This document shows positions 5,997 to 13,066 of a stretch of 16,659 nt of DNA, in pieces. A program made the translations under genes and the position numbers. The notes under the pieces are model-generated. The model saw only the letters and a program-made list of their open reading frames with translations. It was not told the origin of the DNA and made no database searches. The DNA is from Pluralibacter sp. UBA7423 (lineage in GTDB: Bacteria; Pseudomonadota; Gammaproteobacteria; Enterobacterales; Enterobacteriaceae), in the NCBI GenBank assembly GCA_002470465.1, contig DKMD01000004.1, positions 1,437-18,095 on the forward strand, written 5' to 3'. Position 1 is the stretch's first letter. The number at the start of each line of letters is the position of its first letter.

Positions 5997-7067
5997 ATGC
6001 AAAAAGACGCGCTGAACAACGTACATATCGCCGACGAACACGTTCTGATCACCCCTGAAGTGCTGAAAGCGGAATTCCCGCTGAATGCCGCTCAGGAGGC
6101 CCAGATTGCTGAATCCCGTCAGACCATTTCCAATATCATCGCCGGTCGCGATCCGCGCCTGCTGGTGGTATGCGGGCCGTGCTCCATTCACGATCCGGAA
6201 GCTGCGATTGAATACGCTCGTCGTTTTAAAGCCCTTGCCGCAGAGGTCAGCGATAGCCTCTACCTGGTGATGCGCGTCTATTTTGAAAAACCACGTACTA
6301 CCGTGGGGTGGAAAGGTCTGATTAACGATCCGCATATGGATGGCTCGTTTGATGTTGAAGGCGGTCTGAAAATTGCGCGTCGCCTGCTGGTGGAGCTGGT
6401 TAACATGGGGCTGCCGCTGGCAACCGAAGCGCTGGATCCTAACAGCCCGCAGTACCTTGGCGATCTGTTCAGCTGGTCTGCAATCGGTGCTCGTACCACC
6501 GAATCGCAGACGCACCGAGAAATGGCTTCTGGTCTTTCCATGCCGGTTGGCTTCAAAAACGGAACCGATGGCAGCCTGGCAACGGCAATCAACGCCATGC
6601 GCGCCGCTGCGATGCCGCACCGTTTCGTCGGCATCAACCAGGCCGGGCAGGTTTGCCTGTTGCAGACTCAGGGGAACCCTGACGGCCATGTGATCCTGCG
6701 CGGCGGCAAAGCGCCAAACTACAGCCCGGCAGATGTCGCACAGTGCGAAAAAGAGATGGAACAGGCGGGACTGAAACCAGCGCTGATGGTAGATTGCAGC
6801 CATGGTAACTCCAACAAAGACTACCGCCGTCAGCCCGCGGTGGCAGAATCCGTGGTTGCGCAGATTAAAGACGGCAACCGTTCCATTATCGGCCTGATGA
6901 TTGAAAGTAACATTCATGAAGGTAATCAGTCTTCCGAACAGCCTCGCTGCGATATGAAGTACGGCGTTTCGGTGACGGATGCTTGCATCAGCTGGGAGAC
7001 GACGGATGCGCTGCTGCGTGAGCTCGATAAAGATCTGCGTGGCCAGCTGGCGGCTCGTCTGGCGTAA
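5997..7067 (+). CDS. aroF: DAHP synthase, tyrosine-sensitive isozyme
   Basis: Condenses phosphoenolpyruvate with erythrose 4-phosphate to 3-deoxy-D-arabino-heptulosonate 7-phosphate, the first step of aromatic synthesis, in the cytoplasm. 356 residues as in E. coli. The N-terminus MQKDALNNVHI is typical of the Tyr-sensitive isozyme. VVCGPCSIHDPE carries the metal-ligand cysteine, RVYFEKPRTTVGWKGLINDP the PEP and substrate loop, and DCSHGNSNKD and IMIESNIHEGNQ-like blocks (here GLMIESNIHEGNQ) the remaining metal ligands. Asn8, Pro148 and Gln152, positions tied to tyrosine inhibition in E. coli, are all wild type, so normal feedback is expected. AGGA lies 9 bases before the ATG. tyrA follows after 9 bases, forming the TyrR-controlled operon. 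Confidence 0.98.
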   Translation: MQKDALNNVHIADEHVLITPEVLKAEFPLNAAQEAQIAESRQTISNIIAGRDPRLLVVCGPCSIHDPEAAIEYARRFKALAAEVSDSLYLVMRVYFEKPRTTVGWKGLINDPHMDGSFDVEGGLKIARRLLVELVNMGLPLATEALDPNSPQYLGDLFSWSAIGARTTESQTHREMASGLSMPVGFKNGTDGSLATAINAMRAAAMPHRFVGINQAGQVCLLQTQGNPDGHVILRGGKAPNYSPADVAQCEKEMEQAGLKPALMVDCSHGNSNKDYRRQPAVAESVVAQIKDGNRSIIGLMIESNIHEGNQSSEQPRCDMKYGVSVTDACISWETTDALLRELDKDLRGQLAARLA

Positions 7068-7076
7068 GAGGAATTT

Positions 7077-8198
7077 ATGGTTGCTGAACTGACCGCGCTA
7101 CGCGATCAAATAGATGAAGTCGATAAGGCGCTGCTGGATCTGCTGGCGCGCCGTCTGGAGCTTGTGGCCGAAGTCGGCGAGGTGAAAAGTCAATATGGCT
7201 TGCCGATTTATGTCCCTGAGCGTGAGGCATCCATGCTGGCGTCTCGCCGCGAAGAGGCGGCCGCGCTGGGTGTGCCACCGGATCTTATCGAAGATGTCCT
7301 GCGTCGGGTGATGCGCGAGTCCTACTCAAGCGAAAACGACAAAGGCTTCAAAACGCTTTGCCCGCAGCTGCGTCCTGTAGTCATTGTCGGCGGGGGGGGG
7401 CAAATGGGGCGTCTGTTCGAGAAGATGCTCATGCTGTCAGGCTATCAGGTGCGAATCCTCGAGAAAGAGGACTGGGCGCGTGCAGAAGAGCTGGTGGCCG
7501 ATGCGGGTATGGTTATCGTCAGCGTGCCAATCCACGCGACGGCACAGATCATTGAGAAGCTGCCAGCGCTTCCGGACGACTGCATTCTGGTTGACCTGGC
7601 CTCGGTGAAAGCCGTGCCGTTACAGGCGATGCTGGCGGCACACAATGGCCCGGTGCTCGGGCTGCACCCGATGTTCGGTCCGGATAGCGGAAGCCTGGCG
7701 AAGCAGGTTGTGGTGTACTGCGACGGTCGTCAGCCGGAAGCCTATCAGTGGTTCCTGGAGCAGATTCAGGTTTGGGGCGCGCGGCTGCATCGCATCAGCG
7801 CGGTGGAGCATGACCAGAATATGGCGTTTATCCAGGCGCTGCGCCATTTCGCCACGTTTGCCTATGGTTTGCATCTGGCTGAAGAGAACGTCCAGCTGGA
7901 ACAGCTTCTGGCGCTCTCATCGCCGATTTACCGGCTGGAGCTGGCGATGGTCGGGCGTCTGTTTGCCCAGGATCCGCAGCTGTATGCTGACATTATCATG
8001 TCTTCGCCAAGCAATATTCAGCTTATCAAGCGGTACTACACACGCTTTGGGGAGGCGATTGGTCTGCTGGAGCAGGGCGATAAACAGGCCTTTATCGACA
8101 GCTTCCGTAAAGTGGAACACTGGTTTGGTGATTACGCACAGCGCTTCCAGAGCGAAAGCCGGACGCTGTTACGCCAGGCAAACGACAGTCGACAGTAA
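7077..8198 (+). CDS. tyrA: Bifunctional chorismate mutase / prephenate dehydrogenase
   Basis: Converts chorismate to prephenate, then by NAD+-dependent oxidative decarboxylation to 4-hydroxyphenylpyruvate, the tyrosine branch. 373 residues as in E. coli. The N-terminal AroQ mutase domain (about 1-90) includes [19 protein letters not shown] and [10 protein letters not shown]. The dehydrogenase domain begins with the nucleotide-binding loop [11 protein letters not shown] (101-111); His197 in [13 protein letters not shown] is the catalytic histidine. The ribosome site AGAGGAA precedes ATG 7077, 9 bases after aroF. Odd point: the glycine loop is encoded GGC GGG GGG GGG, making nine consecutive G at 7392-7400, a potential slippage tract. 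The reading frame is intact here. A terminator follows the stop by 18 bases. Confidence 0.98.
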   Translation: MVAELTALRDQIDEVDKALLDLLARRLELVAEVGEVKSQYGLPIYVPEREASMLASRREEAAALGVPPDLIEDVLRRVMRESYSSENDKGFKTLCPQLRPVVIVGGGGQMGRLFEKMLMLSGYQVRILEKEDWARAEELVADAGMVIVSVPIHATAQIIEKLPALPDDCILVDLASVKAVPLQAMLAAHNGPVLGLHPMFGPDSGSLAKQVVVYCDGRQPEAYQWFLEQIQVWGARLHRISAVEHDQNMAFIQALRHFATFAYGLHLAEENVQLEQLLALSSPIYRLELAMVGRLFAQDPQLYADIIMSSPSNIQLIKRYYTRFGEAIGLLEQGDKQAFIDSFRKVEHWFGDYAQRFQSESRTLLRQANDSRQ

Positions 8199-8208
8199 AA
8201 AAGTGTTT

Positions 8209-8214
8209 TATACT
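8209..8214 (+). promoter_or_regulatory. Possible -10 element for the SMP-30 gene
   Basis: TATACT matches five of six -10 bases and would place the start point near 8221, inside the left arm of the tyrA terminator, so the resulting RNA could not form the full hairpin. No good -35 hexamer exists at 16-18 bases and there is no TGn extension. Speculative. Confidence 0.25.
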
Positions 8215-8216
8215 CG

Positions 8217-8249
8217 AAAGCCAGAGGGGAAACCCGCTGGCTTTTTTTT
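8217..8249 (+). terminator. Terminator of the aroF-tyrA operon
   Basis: AAAGCCAG (8217-8224) pairs with CTGGCTTT, one A/G mismatch follows, then GGG pairs with CCC around a GAAA loop. The stem runs into eight T (8242-8249). It lies only 15 bases before the ATG of the SMP-30 gene, so that gene must rely on read-through or on a promoter at or beyond this point. Confidence 0.9.
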
Positions 8250-8264
8250 CACAGGGAAATCACC

Positions 8265-9137
8265 ATGCCGCAGCCTGAAGTGTTGTTCGATTACGCCGGC
8301 CATTTGCCGGAATGTCCGACCTGGAGCGAAGCCGAACAGGCGCTTTACTGGGCCGATATCCTCGAATGTGAAATCCACCGCTACGATCTGGCAAGCGGTG
8401 AGCATCAGGTATTGCAGTTTCCGGAAGAGGTCGGCTGTTTTTCACTGCGCGAAAGAGGCGGATTTATCGTCGCGCTGCGTAGCGCCATTTGGCTCAGTGA
8501 TAAACATGGTCTGCTGGTGCGTAAAATTTGCGATAACCCCAGTAATGCTGAGCTGGCAAGGTTTAATGACGGTGGCACCGATCGCGATGGGCGGTTTTAC
8601 GCAGGGACGTTCTGGGGGCCGGGCGACTATAACGGTGCATTGCTGGTTCGCGTAGACAACCATCTCAGACCGAAAGTGATTCAATGCGATATTCACGGTG
8701 CTAATGGTCTGGCGTTCAGTGTGGACAAAAAGTGGATGTATACGTCTGACACGCCCAACGCTGTCATTTACCGCACGCCGTTGGATGAGCAAGGCGAACC
8801 TGGCGTGCGCGATATTTTCCGTCAGTTTCAATCGGCTGAGGGTATTCCTGATGGTGCAGCTATCGATGAAGAAGGCTGCTACTGGAGCGCGATGTTTGAT
8901 GGCTGGCGGGTGGCAAGATTTTCGCCGGAGGGGGAACAGCTGGCCGAATATCGTTTACCGGTGCGCTGCCCGACGATGGTCTGCTTCGGCGGGCCTGAGA
9001 TGAAAACGTTGTTTATCACCACGACCCGGGAAAACATGAGCGCTGAGGAGATAAGACAATATCCCCTTTCCGGTGCAATCTTCACCCTGCCGGTTGAGGT
9101 GGCAGGAATGAAGAAATTACCGTTTATCGAGGCCTAA
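8265..9137 (+). CDS. SMP-30 / gluconolactonase / LRE-family protein
   Basis: 290 residues with the six-bladed propeller features of the SMP-30/regucalcin family, metal-dependent lactonases acting on sugar lactones. Expected metal ligands are present: Glu16 in LPECPTW, Asn147 in GANGLAFS and Asp196 in [12 protein letters not shown]. The substrate-side loop [17 protein letters not shown] (Asn101, Asp102) and DTPNAVIY also fit. The substrate is not predictable from sequence; relatives act on gluconolactone, arabinolactone or related compounds. No signal peptide is seen. AGGGA precedes the ATG at the expected distance. The gene is absent between tyrA and pheA in E. coli K-12, sits 15 bases beyond the tyrA terminator, and its stop overlaps that of the convergent pheA by 4 bases (CTAA). 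No sugar transporter or regulator is adjacent. Confidence 0.88.
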   Translation: MPQPEVLFDYAGHLPECPTWSEAEQALYWADILECEIHRYDLASGEHQVLQFPEEVGCFSLRERGGFIVALRSAIWLSDKHGLLVRKICDNPSNAELARFNDGGTDRDGRFYAGTFWGPGDYNGALLVRVDNHLRPKVIQCDIHGANGLAFSVDKKWMYTSDTPNAVIYRTPLDEQGEPGVRDIFRQFQSAEGIPDGAAIDEEGCYWSAMFDGWRVARFSPEGEQLAEYRLPVRCPTMVCFGGPEMKTLFITTTRENMSAEEIRQYPLSGAIFTLPVEVAGMKKLPFIEA

Positions 9138-10294
9138 TCCGGGTCGACCGGCACCACGTTCTCACTCGGATAGCAGCCCAACACTTTCATGGAGCGGGTG
9201 ATCTCGCCCAGCTCCTTCAGCGCCTTCTGCATGGCTTCTGACTCCAGGTTTGCCTGAACGTCCAGATAAAACATCTCTTCCCACGGGTTGCCGTAGATCG
9301 GACGTGACTCAAGCTTAGTCATGATCAGATTATGATTACGTAATACCAACAGCGCCTCTACCAGGGCACCGGCCTGTTGCCCGGTTGCCATTAGCAGCGT
9401 GGTTTTTGCCGGTACCTGATCGGAGACGTTGATGGCTTTACGGGCCAGAACGACAAAGCGGGTGATGTTCTGCGTCTGGTTTGCCAGGTTGCGTTCCAGC
9501 ACCTGTAAACCATACAAACCGCCGCCTGCTTCACTGCCCAGTGCCGCCACGTGCGGTGAATTGGCCTCTGCCACTTTTTCCATCGCCGCAGACGTGCTTT
9601 CGGTGTACTCGATTTTCCAGTGCGGATAACGGTTCAGGAACTGGCTGCACTGCTGGAACGGCTGCGGGTGGCTGTAGACAGTTTCAATCTTATCAAGGTC
9701 AGTCGAGCCGGACACCAGTACGCAATGATCGATAGGGATCGTCATTTCACCGACGATAGAAAGGCTGGTGTGCTGCAACAAATCGTAGACGTCATTGATG
9801 GCGCCAGAGCTGGTGTTTTCGATAGGCACCACGGCGTAATCGGCCTGTCCGGTTTCCACCTGGTTGAAGATGTCGGCGAATTTAGCGCAGCCACTTTCAA
9901 TAAATTGCTCAAAATGGCGGGCGGCATACTGGCGCGCCGCGAGGTGTGAATAAGAGCCTTTTGGCCCCAGGAACGCGACGCGGGCAGAGTGTGGGTTAAT
10001 TTTGTTAAGATGCTGCTGGAGCAGCGCCTGCTGTGTCAGGACTGAATCTTCAATAATCAGCTGGAACAGGCGGGTGATGTAGTGCGCATCCAGGTGGTGC
10101 GTTTTACCGAGTGTAATCAGGCGTTCGAGCAGGTCGCGCTCGCGGTCAATATCGCGTACCGGGCGATGAGACAGCAGTTTTGCTTTGCCTACTTCTACCG
10201 CCAGCCCCCGGCGCTCGGCCAGCAGAGAAAGCAGCTTTTCATCCAGCGCGCTAATCTTATCGCGCAGAGCCAGTAACGGGTTTTCCGCAGTCAT
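9134..10294 (-). CDS. pheA: P-protein: chorismate mutase / prephenate dehydratase
   Basis: Takes chorismate to prephenate and then phenylpyruvate, the phenylalanine branch. 386 residues as in E. coli. AroQ mutase active-site residues Arg11, Arg28, Lys39, Asp48, Arg51, Glu52 and Gln88 are all present. The dehydratase domain includes [26 protein letters not shown] and the catalytic Thr-Arg-Phe triad at 277-279 (NITRFVVL). The C-terminal ACT regulatory domain keeps GALV (308-311) and ESRP (328-331), the motifs that bind phenylalanine, so feedback inhibition should be normal. AAAGG lies 8 bases before ATG 10294. Expression is controlled by attenuation in the pheL leader upstream. The stop overlaps that of the convergent SMP-30 gene. 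Confidence 0.98.
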   Translation of the reverse strand: MTAENPLLALRDKISALDEKLLSLLAERRGLAVEVGKAKLLSHRPVRDIDRERDLLERLITLGKTHHLDAHYITRLFQLIIEDSVLTQQALLQQHLNKINPHSARVAFLGPKGSYSHLAARQYAARHFEQFIESGCAKFADIFNQVETGQADYAVVPIENTSSGAINDVYDLLQHTSLSIVGEMTIPIDHCVLVSGSTDLDKIETVYSHPQPFQQCSQFLNRYPHWKIEYTESTSAAMEKVAEANSPHVAALGSEAGGGLYGLQVLERNLANQTQNITRFVVLARKAINVSDQVPAKTTLLMATGQQAGALVEALLVLRNHNLIMTKLESRPIYGNPWEEMFYLDVQANLESEAMQKALKELGEITRSMKVLGCYPSENVVPVDPD

Positions 10295-10316
10295 AATGTC
10301 GCCTTTCTTGTTATCA

Positions 10317-10346
10317 ATAAAAAAGGCCCCCCGGTGTGGGAGGCCT
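10317..10346 (-). terminator. pheA attenuator terminator (3:4 hairpin)
   Basis: On the minus strand AGGCCTCCC pairs with GGGGGGCCT (nine pairs, one G-U) around ACACC, followed by six U. It ends just before the pheA ribosome site and stops transcription when phenylalanyl-tRNA is plentiful. Confidence 0.93.
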
Positions 10347-10391
10347 CATTGTTCGTCTTCGCATTCTTTATCACACGACGAAACGCCTCCC
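10338..10391 (-). promoter_or_regulatory. pheA leader antiterminator
   Basis: On the minus strand GGGAGGC, just after the leader stop, is complementary to GCCTCCC of the terminator's left arm (10385-10391 with 10338-10344); inner TCGTC/GACGA pairing extends it. Formation of this hairpin prevents the terminator, as in E. coli when the ribosome stalls on Phe codons. Inferred from complementarity and known pheA attenuation. Confidence 0.8.
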
Positions 10392-10436
10392 GTTCAGGGG
10401 AAGGTAAAGAAGCTAAAAAAGAATGCGAAGAAGAAC
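10351..10436 (-). promoter_or_regulatory. pheL 1:2 leader stem (near-perfect 19-base inverted repeat)
   Basis: The leader-peptide codons at 10418-10436 and the downstream segment at 10351-10369 are complementary at 18 of 19 positions. This is the protector stem that a ribosome finishing pheL would disrupt. The long match explains an otherwise striking inverted repeat on both strands. Confidence 0.8.
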
Positions 10437-10450
10437 GGAACGGTTTTCAT
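10394..10450 (-). CDS. pheL: pheA operon leader peptide, Phe-rich
   Basis: An 18-residue peptide, MKTVPFFFAFFFSFFTFP, with nine phenylalanines, ending in TGA. AAGGA lies 7 bases before the ATG. It acts in cis: ribosome stalling at the Phe codons when charged tRNA-Phe is scarce allows the antiterminator to form and pheA to be transcribed. The E. coli peptide is 15 residues with seven Phe, so this one is three codons longer. It falls between a good promoter and the attenuator hairpins. Confidence 0.95.
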   Translation of the reverse strand: MKTVPFFFAFFFSFFTFP

Positions 10451-10477
10451 CAAGTTTTCCTTAGAGACAGGCAGTTA

Positions 10478-10506
10478 AAGTAACCGTACTGTTTTCATGC
10501 TGTCAA
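10478..10506 (-). promoter_or_regulatory. pheL-pheA promoter
   Basis: On the minus strand a perfect TTGACA (10506-10501), a 17-base spacer and TTACTT (10483-10478), or TACTTT with an 18-base spacer, precede the leader. The position and -35 match the E. coli pheA promoter. The weak -10 leaves the exact start point open. Confidence 0.75.
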
Positions 10507-10559
10507 CCGTAAAAAACATCCTCTACGCAAACCAGGCTTATTCGCGCGTTAGCAGTAAC

Positions 10560-10583
10560 AAAAAACGCGCCCGAAGGCGCGTT
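10560..10583 (-). terminator. raiA terminator
   Basis: On the minus strand AACGCGCC-TTCG-GGCGCGTT is a perfect 8-bp stem with a UUCG tetraloop and a following U-run, 22 bases after the raiA stop. In Salmonella the raiA 3' end is also the 3' end of the RaiZ small RNA. Confidence 0.95.
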
Positions 10584-10605
10584 GGATTAACACAGTTGTT
10601 AAGGA

Positions 10606-10938
10606 TTACTCTTGTTCAACGAAGTTGACGTCTTTCACCGATGCGTTGGCGCGACGTGCTTCCCCTTTGTGTTGCACTTTATTGAGCTGCCTTTCCAGCT
10701 TGTTGATCAATTCGTTAATGGCGGTATACATATCCTCATGACGCGCACTGGCAACCAGATGGCCGTTTGGTGTGTTCATGGTTGCGTCGGCAACAAAACC
10801 CTGTGGCTCCTTAGACAGAATGATGTGCGGGTTAATCAGATGAGTTTGCCATTTTTCAAGTTTGGTGAGACGGTCTGCGACGTGCTGGCGGATGGCCGGA
10901 GTAATGTCCATTTGTTTACTGGTAATGTTCATTGTCAT
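10606..10938 (-). CDS. raiA: Ribosome-associated inhibitor A (protein Y), hibernation factor
   Basis: Binds the 30S A/P-site region in stationary phase or cold shock, blocking translation and stabilising 70S monomers. 110 residues, a single HPF/YfiA domain without the long C-terminal dimerisation domain. Characteristic blocks are [58 protein letters not shown] and [14 protein letters not shown]. It ends FVEQE, three residues shorter than E. coli, which ends in an acidic EEVEEE-type tail. ATG 10938 is preceded by GAGGT 8 bases upstream; the reading frame continues back to 10980 but without a ribosome site. A class II CRP promoter lies upstream and a strong terminator downstream. Confidence 0.96.
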   Translation of the reverse strand: MTMNITSKQMDITPAIRQHVADRLTKLEKWQTHLINPHIILSKEPQGFVADATMNTPNGHLVASARHEDMYTAINELINKLERQLNKVQHKGEARRANASVKDVNFVEQE

Positions 10939-10975
10939 AAATTTTACCTCTTGTCTTTCCCGTCTTGGTGAATCC

Positions 10976-10981
10976 AGCATA
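10976..10981 (-). promoter_or_regulatory. raiA promoter -10 element
   Basis: TATGCT on the minus strand, giving a start point near 10969. The upstream CRP site would then be centred at about -41, the class II geometry where CRP replaces a -35. A TTGACA at 10992-10997 is only 10 bases away and cannot be the matching -35. Confidence 0.6.
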
Positions 10982-10998
10982 CCGTTCTTAATGTCAAA

Positions 10999-11020
10999 AT
11001 GTGTGATTTAAATCACGTTA
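10999..11020. promoter_or_regulatory. CRP (cAMP receptor protein) binding site of raiA
   Basis: TGTGATTTAAATCACG (11002-11017) matches TGTGA-N6-TCACA at nine of ten positions and is nearly palindromic. It is centred about 41 bases upstream of the predicted raiA start. cAMP-CRP control fits induction of a hibernation factor on carbon limitation. The rest of the 272-base raiA-bamD gap holds only the bamD terminator. Confidence 0.82.
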
Positions 11021-11164
11021 TTTTGTCACTTTTTGTCAGTCAGCGTATTTTGTGAGGCAGGGCAGGAACAGGGGATTTAATACTTGAGGAATGGGCAAAA
11101 GCGGGCCATAGTTGATGGGATGATCTGGTGCTAAACCGGTTCAGCGCCACGCAGAATTGCATAC

Positions 11165-11195
11165 AAAAACGGCAGCCTCATGGGCTGCCGTTTTT
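11165..11195. terminator. bamD terminator, structurally bidirectional
   Basis: A 13-bp stem pairs AAAAACGGCAGCC (11165-11177) with GGCTGCCGTTTTT (11183-11195) around a five-base loop. With A and T runs on both sides it can work in either direction; the natural client is bamD on the minus strand, whose stop lies 15 bases away. Confidence 0.92.
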
Positions 11196-11210
11196 CGTGG
11201 CGAAGCGCTA

Positions 11211-11954
11211 TCAGCTGCTGGTCTTGCTGCTGTTGGCGGCGATGATTTTTGCTACCTTGTCGGCCTGCGCGGTCATCTGCATTTCGCGGTAGGCCTTTTC
11301 CATCTTCGGCAATGCGTCGCGGGTGGCTTGCGTGTCCGGGAAGTCGCGGAGCATGCCTTCCACGCGATTCACTACGGCAACCCACGCACCGCGATCGGTG
11401 TAGTAATCCACGACCGACAGCTCGTATTTCGCCAGGCGATCTTTCAGGAACACCATGCGCTTATAGGCGTCGGAAGAGTACTGGCTTTGTGGATAGCCAC
11501 GCACCAGTTTGGAGAAGTCGTTGAATGCGTCACGAGCGTGCTGCGGATCGCGGTCTGAACGGTCAACCCCGAAGAAGCCCTGCAGAGCACTGTCATCCAG
11601 AGCCATGTTGGTCAGGCCACGCATATAGATGACGTAGTCAATGTTCGGATGAGTCGGATTAAGGCGCATGAAACGATCGATAGCAGCCTGAGCCAGCGGC
11701 AGATCGGCGTTTTTGTAGTAGGCATAAATCAGGTCGAGCTGAACCTGCTGAGAATACGGGCCAAACGGATAGCGGTTATCGAGCGCTTCCAGTTGCGTTA
11801 TCGCCTGTTTCCAGTTACCGTCCTGCAACTTTTGTTGAGCAGTCGCGTAGATTTCATTTGGCGGGTTATCAGGCACCTCTTCCTTTGAACCGGAGCAACC
11901 CGCCAAAGCCAGGCTCAGTGTGGCAAGGGCCACCAGGTATTTCATGCGCGTCAT
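11211..11954 (-). CDS. bamD: Outer-membrane assembly lipoprotein BamD
   Basis: An essential lipoprotein of the BAM complex that, with BamA, inserts beta-barrel proteins into the outer membrane; it faces the periplasm. 247 residues (E. coli 245). A signal peptide [20 protein letters not shown] has its lipobox Cys at 20, then TPR repeats with blocks [58 protein letters not shown] and [20 protein letters not shown]. The C-terminus NSSKTSS is slightly longer than in E. coli. ATG 11954 follows the E. coli start; GAGGA lies about 13 bases upstream, rather far. Divergent from rluD. Confidence 0.97.
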   Translation of the reverse strand: MTRMKYLVALATLSLALAGCSGSKEEVPDNPPNEIYATAQQKLQDGNWKQAITQLEALDNRYPFGPYSQQVQLDLIYAYYKNADLPLAQAAIDRFMRLNPTHPNIDYVIYMRGLTNMALDDSALQGFFGVDRSDRDPQHARDAFNDFSKLVRGYPQSQYSSDAYKRMVFLKDRLAKYELSVVDYYTDRGAWVAVVNRVEGMLRDFPDTQATRDALPKMEKAYREMQMTAQADKVAKIIAANSSKTSS

Positions 11955-12021
11955 GACGTTTTGACTTTCCTCAGAATGTTTATGCGGGAGATTATCATTC
12001 CTGCTCCCGATTAAGACCAGC

Positions 12022-12066
12022 TACAATAGCACACTATATTATACGGCGAAGCCGTAAAACCCAACG
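12022..12066. promoter_or_regulatory. Divergent bamD / rluD promoter region
   Basis: The 131-base gap has overlapping -10-like sequences: TACAAT (12022-12027) and TATATT/TATTAT (12035-12042) for rluD, and TATAAT on the minus strand (12043-12038) for bamD. No -35 is convincing on either strand. A perfect hairpin TACGGC-GAA-GCCGTA (12042-12056) lies in what would be the rluD leader. Exact starts cannot be called from sequence. Confidence 0.4.
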
Positions 12067-12085
12067 TTAAACGAAGAAGCTGTCT

Positions 12086-13066
12086 ATGGCACAACTAGTA
12101 CAACTCACCGCAACGGTATCCGAAAATCAACTCGGTCAACGCTTAGATCAAGCTTTGGCCGAAATGTTCCCGGATTATTCACGTTCGCGTATAAAAGAAT
12201 GGATCCTGGATAAGCGAGTGCAGGTGAACGGCGTCATTTGCGACAAGCCGAAAGAGAAAGTATTGGGTGGAGAACAGGTCTCCATCGATGCCGAAATCGA
12301 AGAAGAAGCACGCTTCGAGCCGCAGGACATCCCGCTGAATATTGTTTATGAAGATGACGACATTATTGTCATCAACAAGCCACGCGATCTGGTGGTGCAT
12401 CCGGGGGCAGGTAACCCCGATGGAACGATTCTGAATGCATTGCTGCACTACTATCCGCCCATCGTGGATGTGCCGCGTGCGGGTATTGTTCACCGCCTGG
12501 ATAAAGACACAACCGGTCTGATGGTAGTGGCGAAGACCGTTCCGGCTCAAACGCGTCTGGTGGAAGCGCTGCAGTTGCGTGAGATCACTCGTGAGTATGA
12601 AGCGGTAGCGATTGGCCACATGACAGCAGGCGGCACGGTAGAAGAACCAATCAGCCGCCATCCCACTAAGCGTACGCATATGTCCGTTCACCCGATGGGG
12701 AAACCGGCTGTTACGCACTATCGTATTATGGAACACTTCCGTATTCACACGCGTTTGCGTTTACGTCTGGAAACCGGGCGCACACATCAAATCCGCGTGC
12801 ATATGGCGCATATCACTCACCCGCTGGTGGGCGATCAGCTGTACGGCGGGCGTCCTCGTCCACCGAAAGGGGCGTCAGAAGCTTTCATTAACGAGCTGCG
12901 TAAATTCGATCGTCAGGCTCTGCACGCGACGATGCTTCGTCTTTATCACCCGATCACGGGTATCCAGATGGAATGGCACGCGCCAATCCCACAGGATATG
13001 GTCGATTTGATCGACGCCATGCGCGCCGATTTCGAAGAACACAAGGATGATGTTGCCTGGCTATGA
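12086..13066 (+). CDS. rluD: 23S rRNA pseudouridine synthase D
   Basis: Makes pseudouridines 1911, 1915 and 1917 in helix 69 of 23S rRNA, needed for normal ribosome assembly and termination. 326 residues as in E. coli. An N-terminal S4 RNA-binding domain (about 18-80, GQRLDQALAEMFPDYSRSRI) is followed by the RluA-type catalytic domain with INKPRDLVVHPGAGNPDGT and the catalytic Asp139 in HRLDKDTTGLMVVAKT. ETGRTHQIRVHMAHITHPLVGD is the family signature near the C-terminus. Only a weak GAAG-type ribosome site precedes the ATG. The stop overlaps the pgeF start as ATGA, implying coupled translation; in E. coli the two genes are also adjacent. Confidence 0.98.
   Translation: MAQLVQLTATVSENQLGQRLDQALAEMFPDYSRSRIKEWILDKRVQVNGVICDKPKEKVLGGEQVSIDAEIEEEARFEPQDIPLNIVYEDDDIIVINKPRDLVVHPGAGNPDGTILNALLHYYPPIVDVPRAGIVHRLDKDTTGLMVVAKTVPAQTRLVEALQLREITREYEAVAIGHMTAGGTVEEPISRHPTKRTHMSVHPMGKPAVTHYRIMEHFRIHTRLRLRLETGRTHQIRVHMAHITHPLVGDQLYGGRPRPPKGASEAFINELRKFDRQALHATMLRLYHPITGIQMEWHAPIPQDMVDLIDAMRADFEEHKDDVAWL

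Noticed and set aside
5979..6917. A 312-codon open frame on the strand opposite aroF
   Set aside because: It mirrors the codon structure of the certain aroF gene, has no ribosome site or recognisable domain, and reads as low-complexity His/Arg/Phe-rich sequence typical of antisense frames.
7645..8655. A 336-codon open frame spanning the end of tyrA and the start of the SMP-30 gene in another frame
   Set aside because: It crosses the tyrA terminator, overlaps two well-supported genes out of frame, and its product is Arg/Ser/Trp-rich nonsense.
10992..10997. TTGACA (minus strand) upstream of raiA as a -35 element
   Set aside because: Only 10 bases separate it from the TATGCT -10, too short for sigma-70. 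The CRP site explains activation better.
11955..12085. A sigma-E promoter for bamD, as reported in E. coli
   Set aside because: I found no GGAACTT-like -35 with a TCAAA/TCTGA-like -10 at proper spacing in the divergent region.
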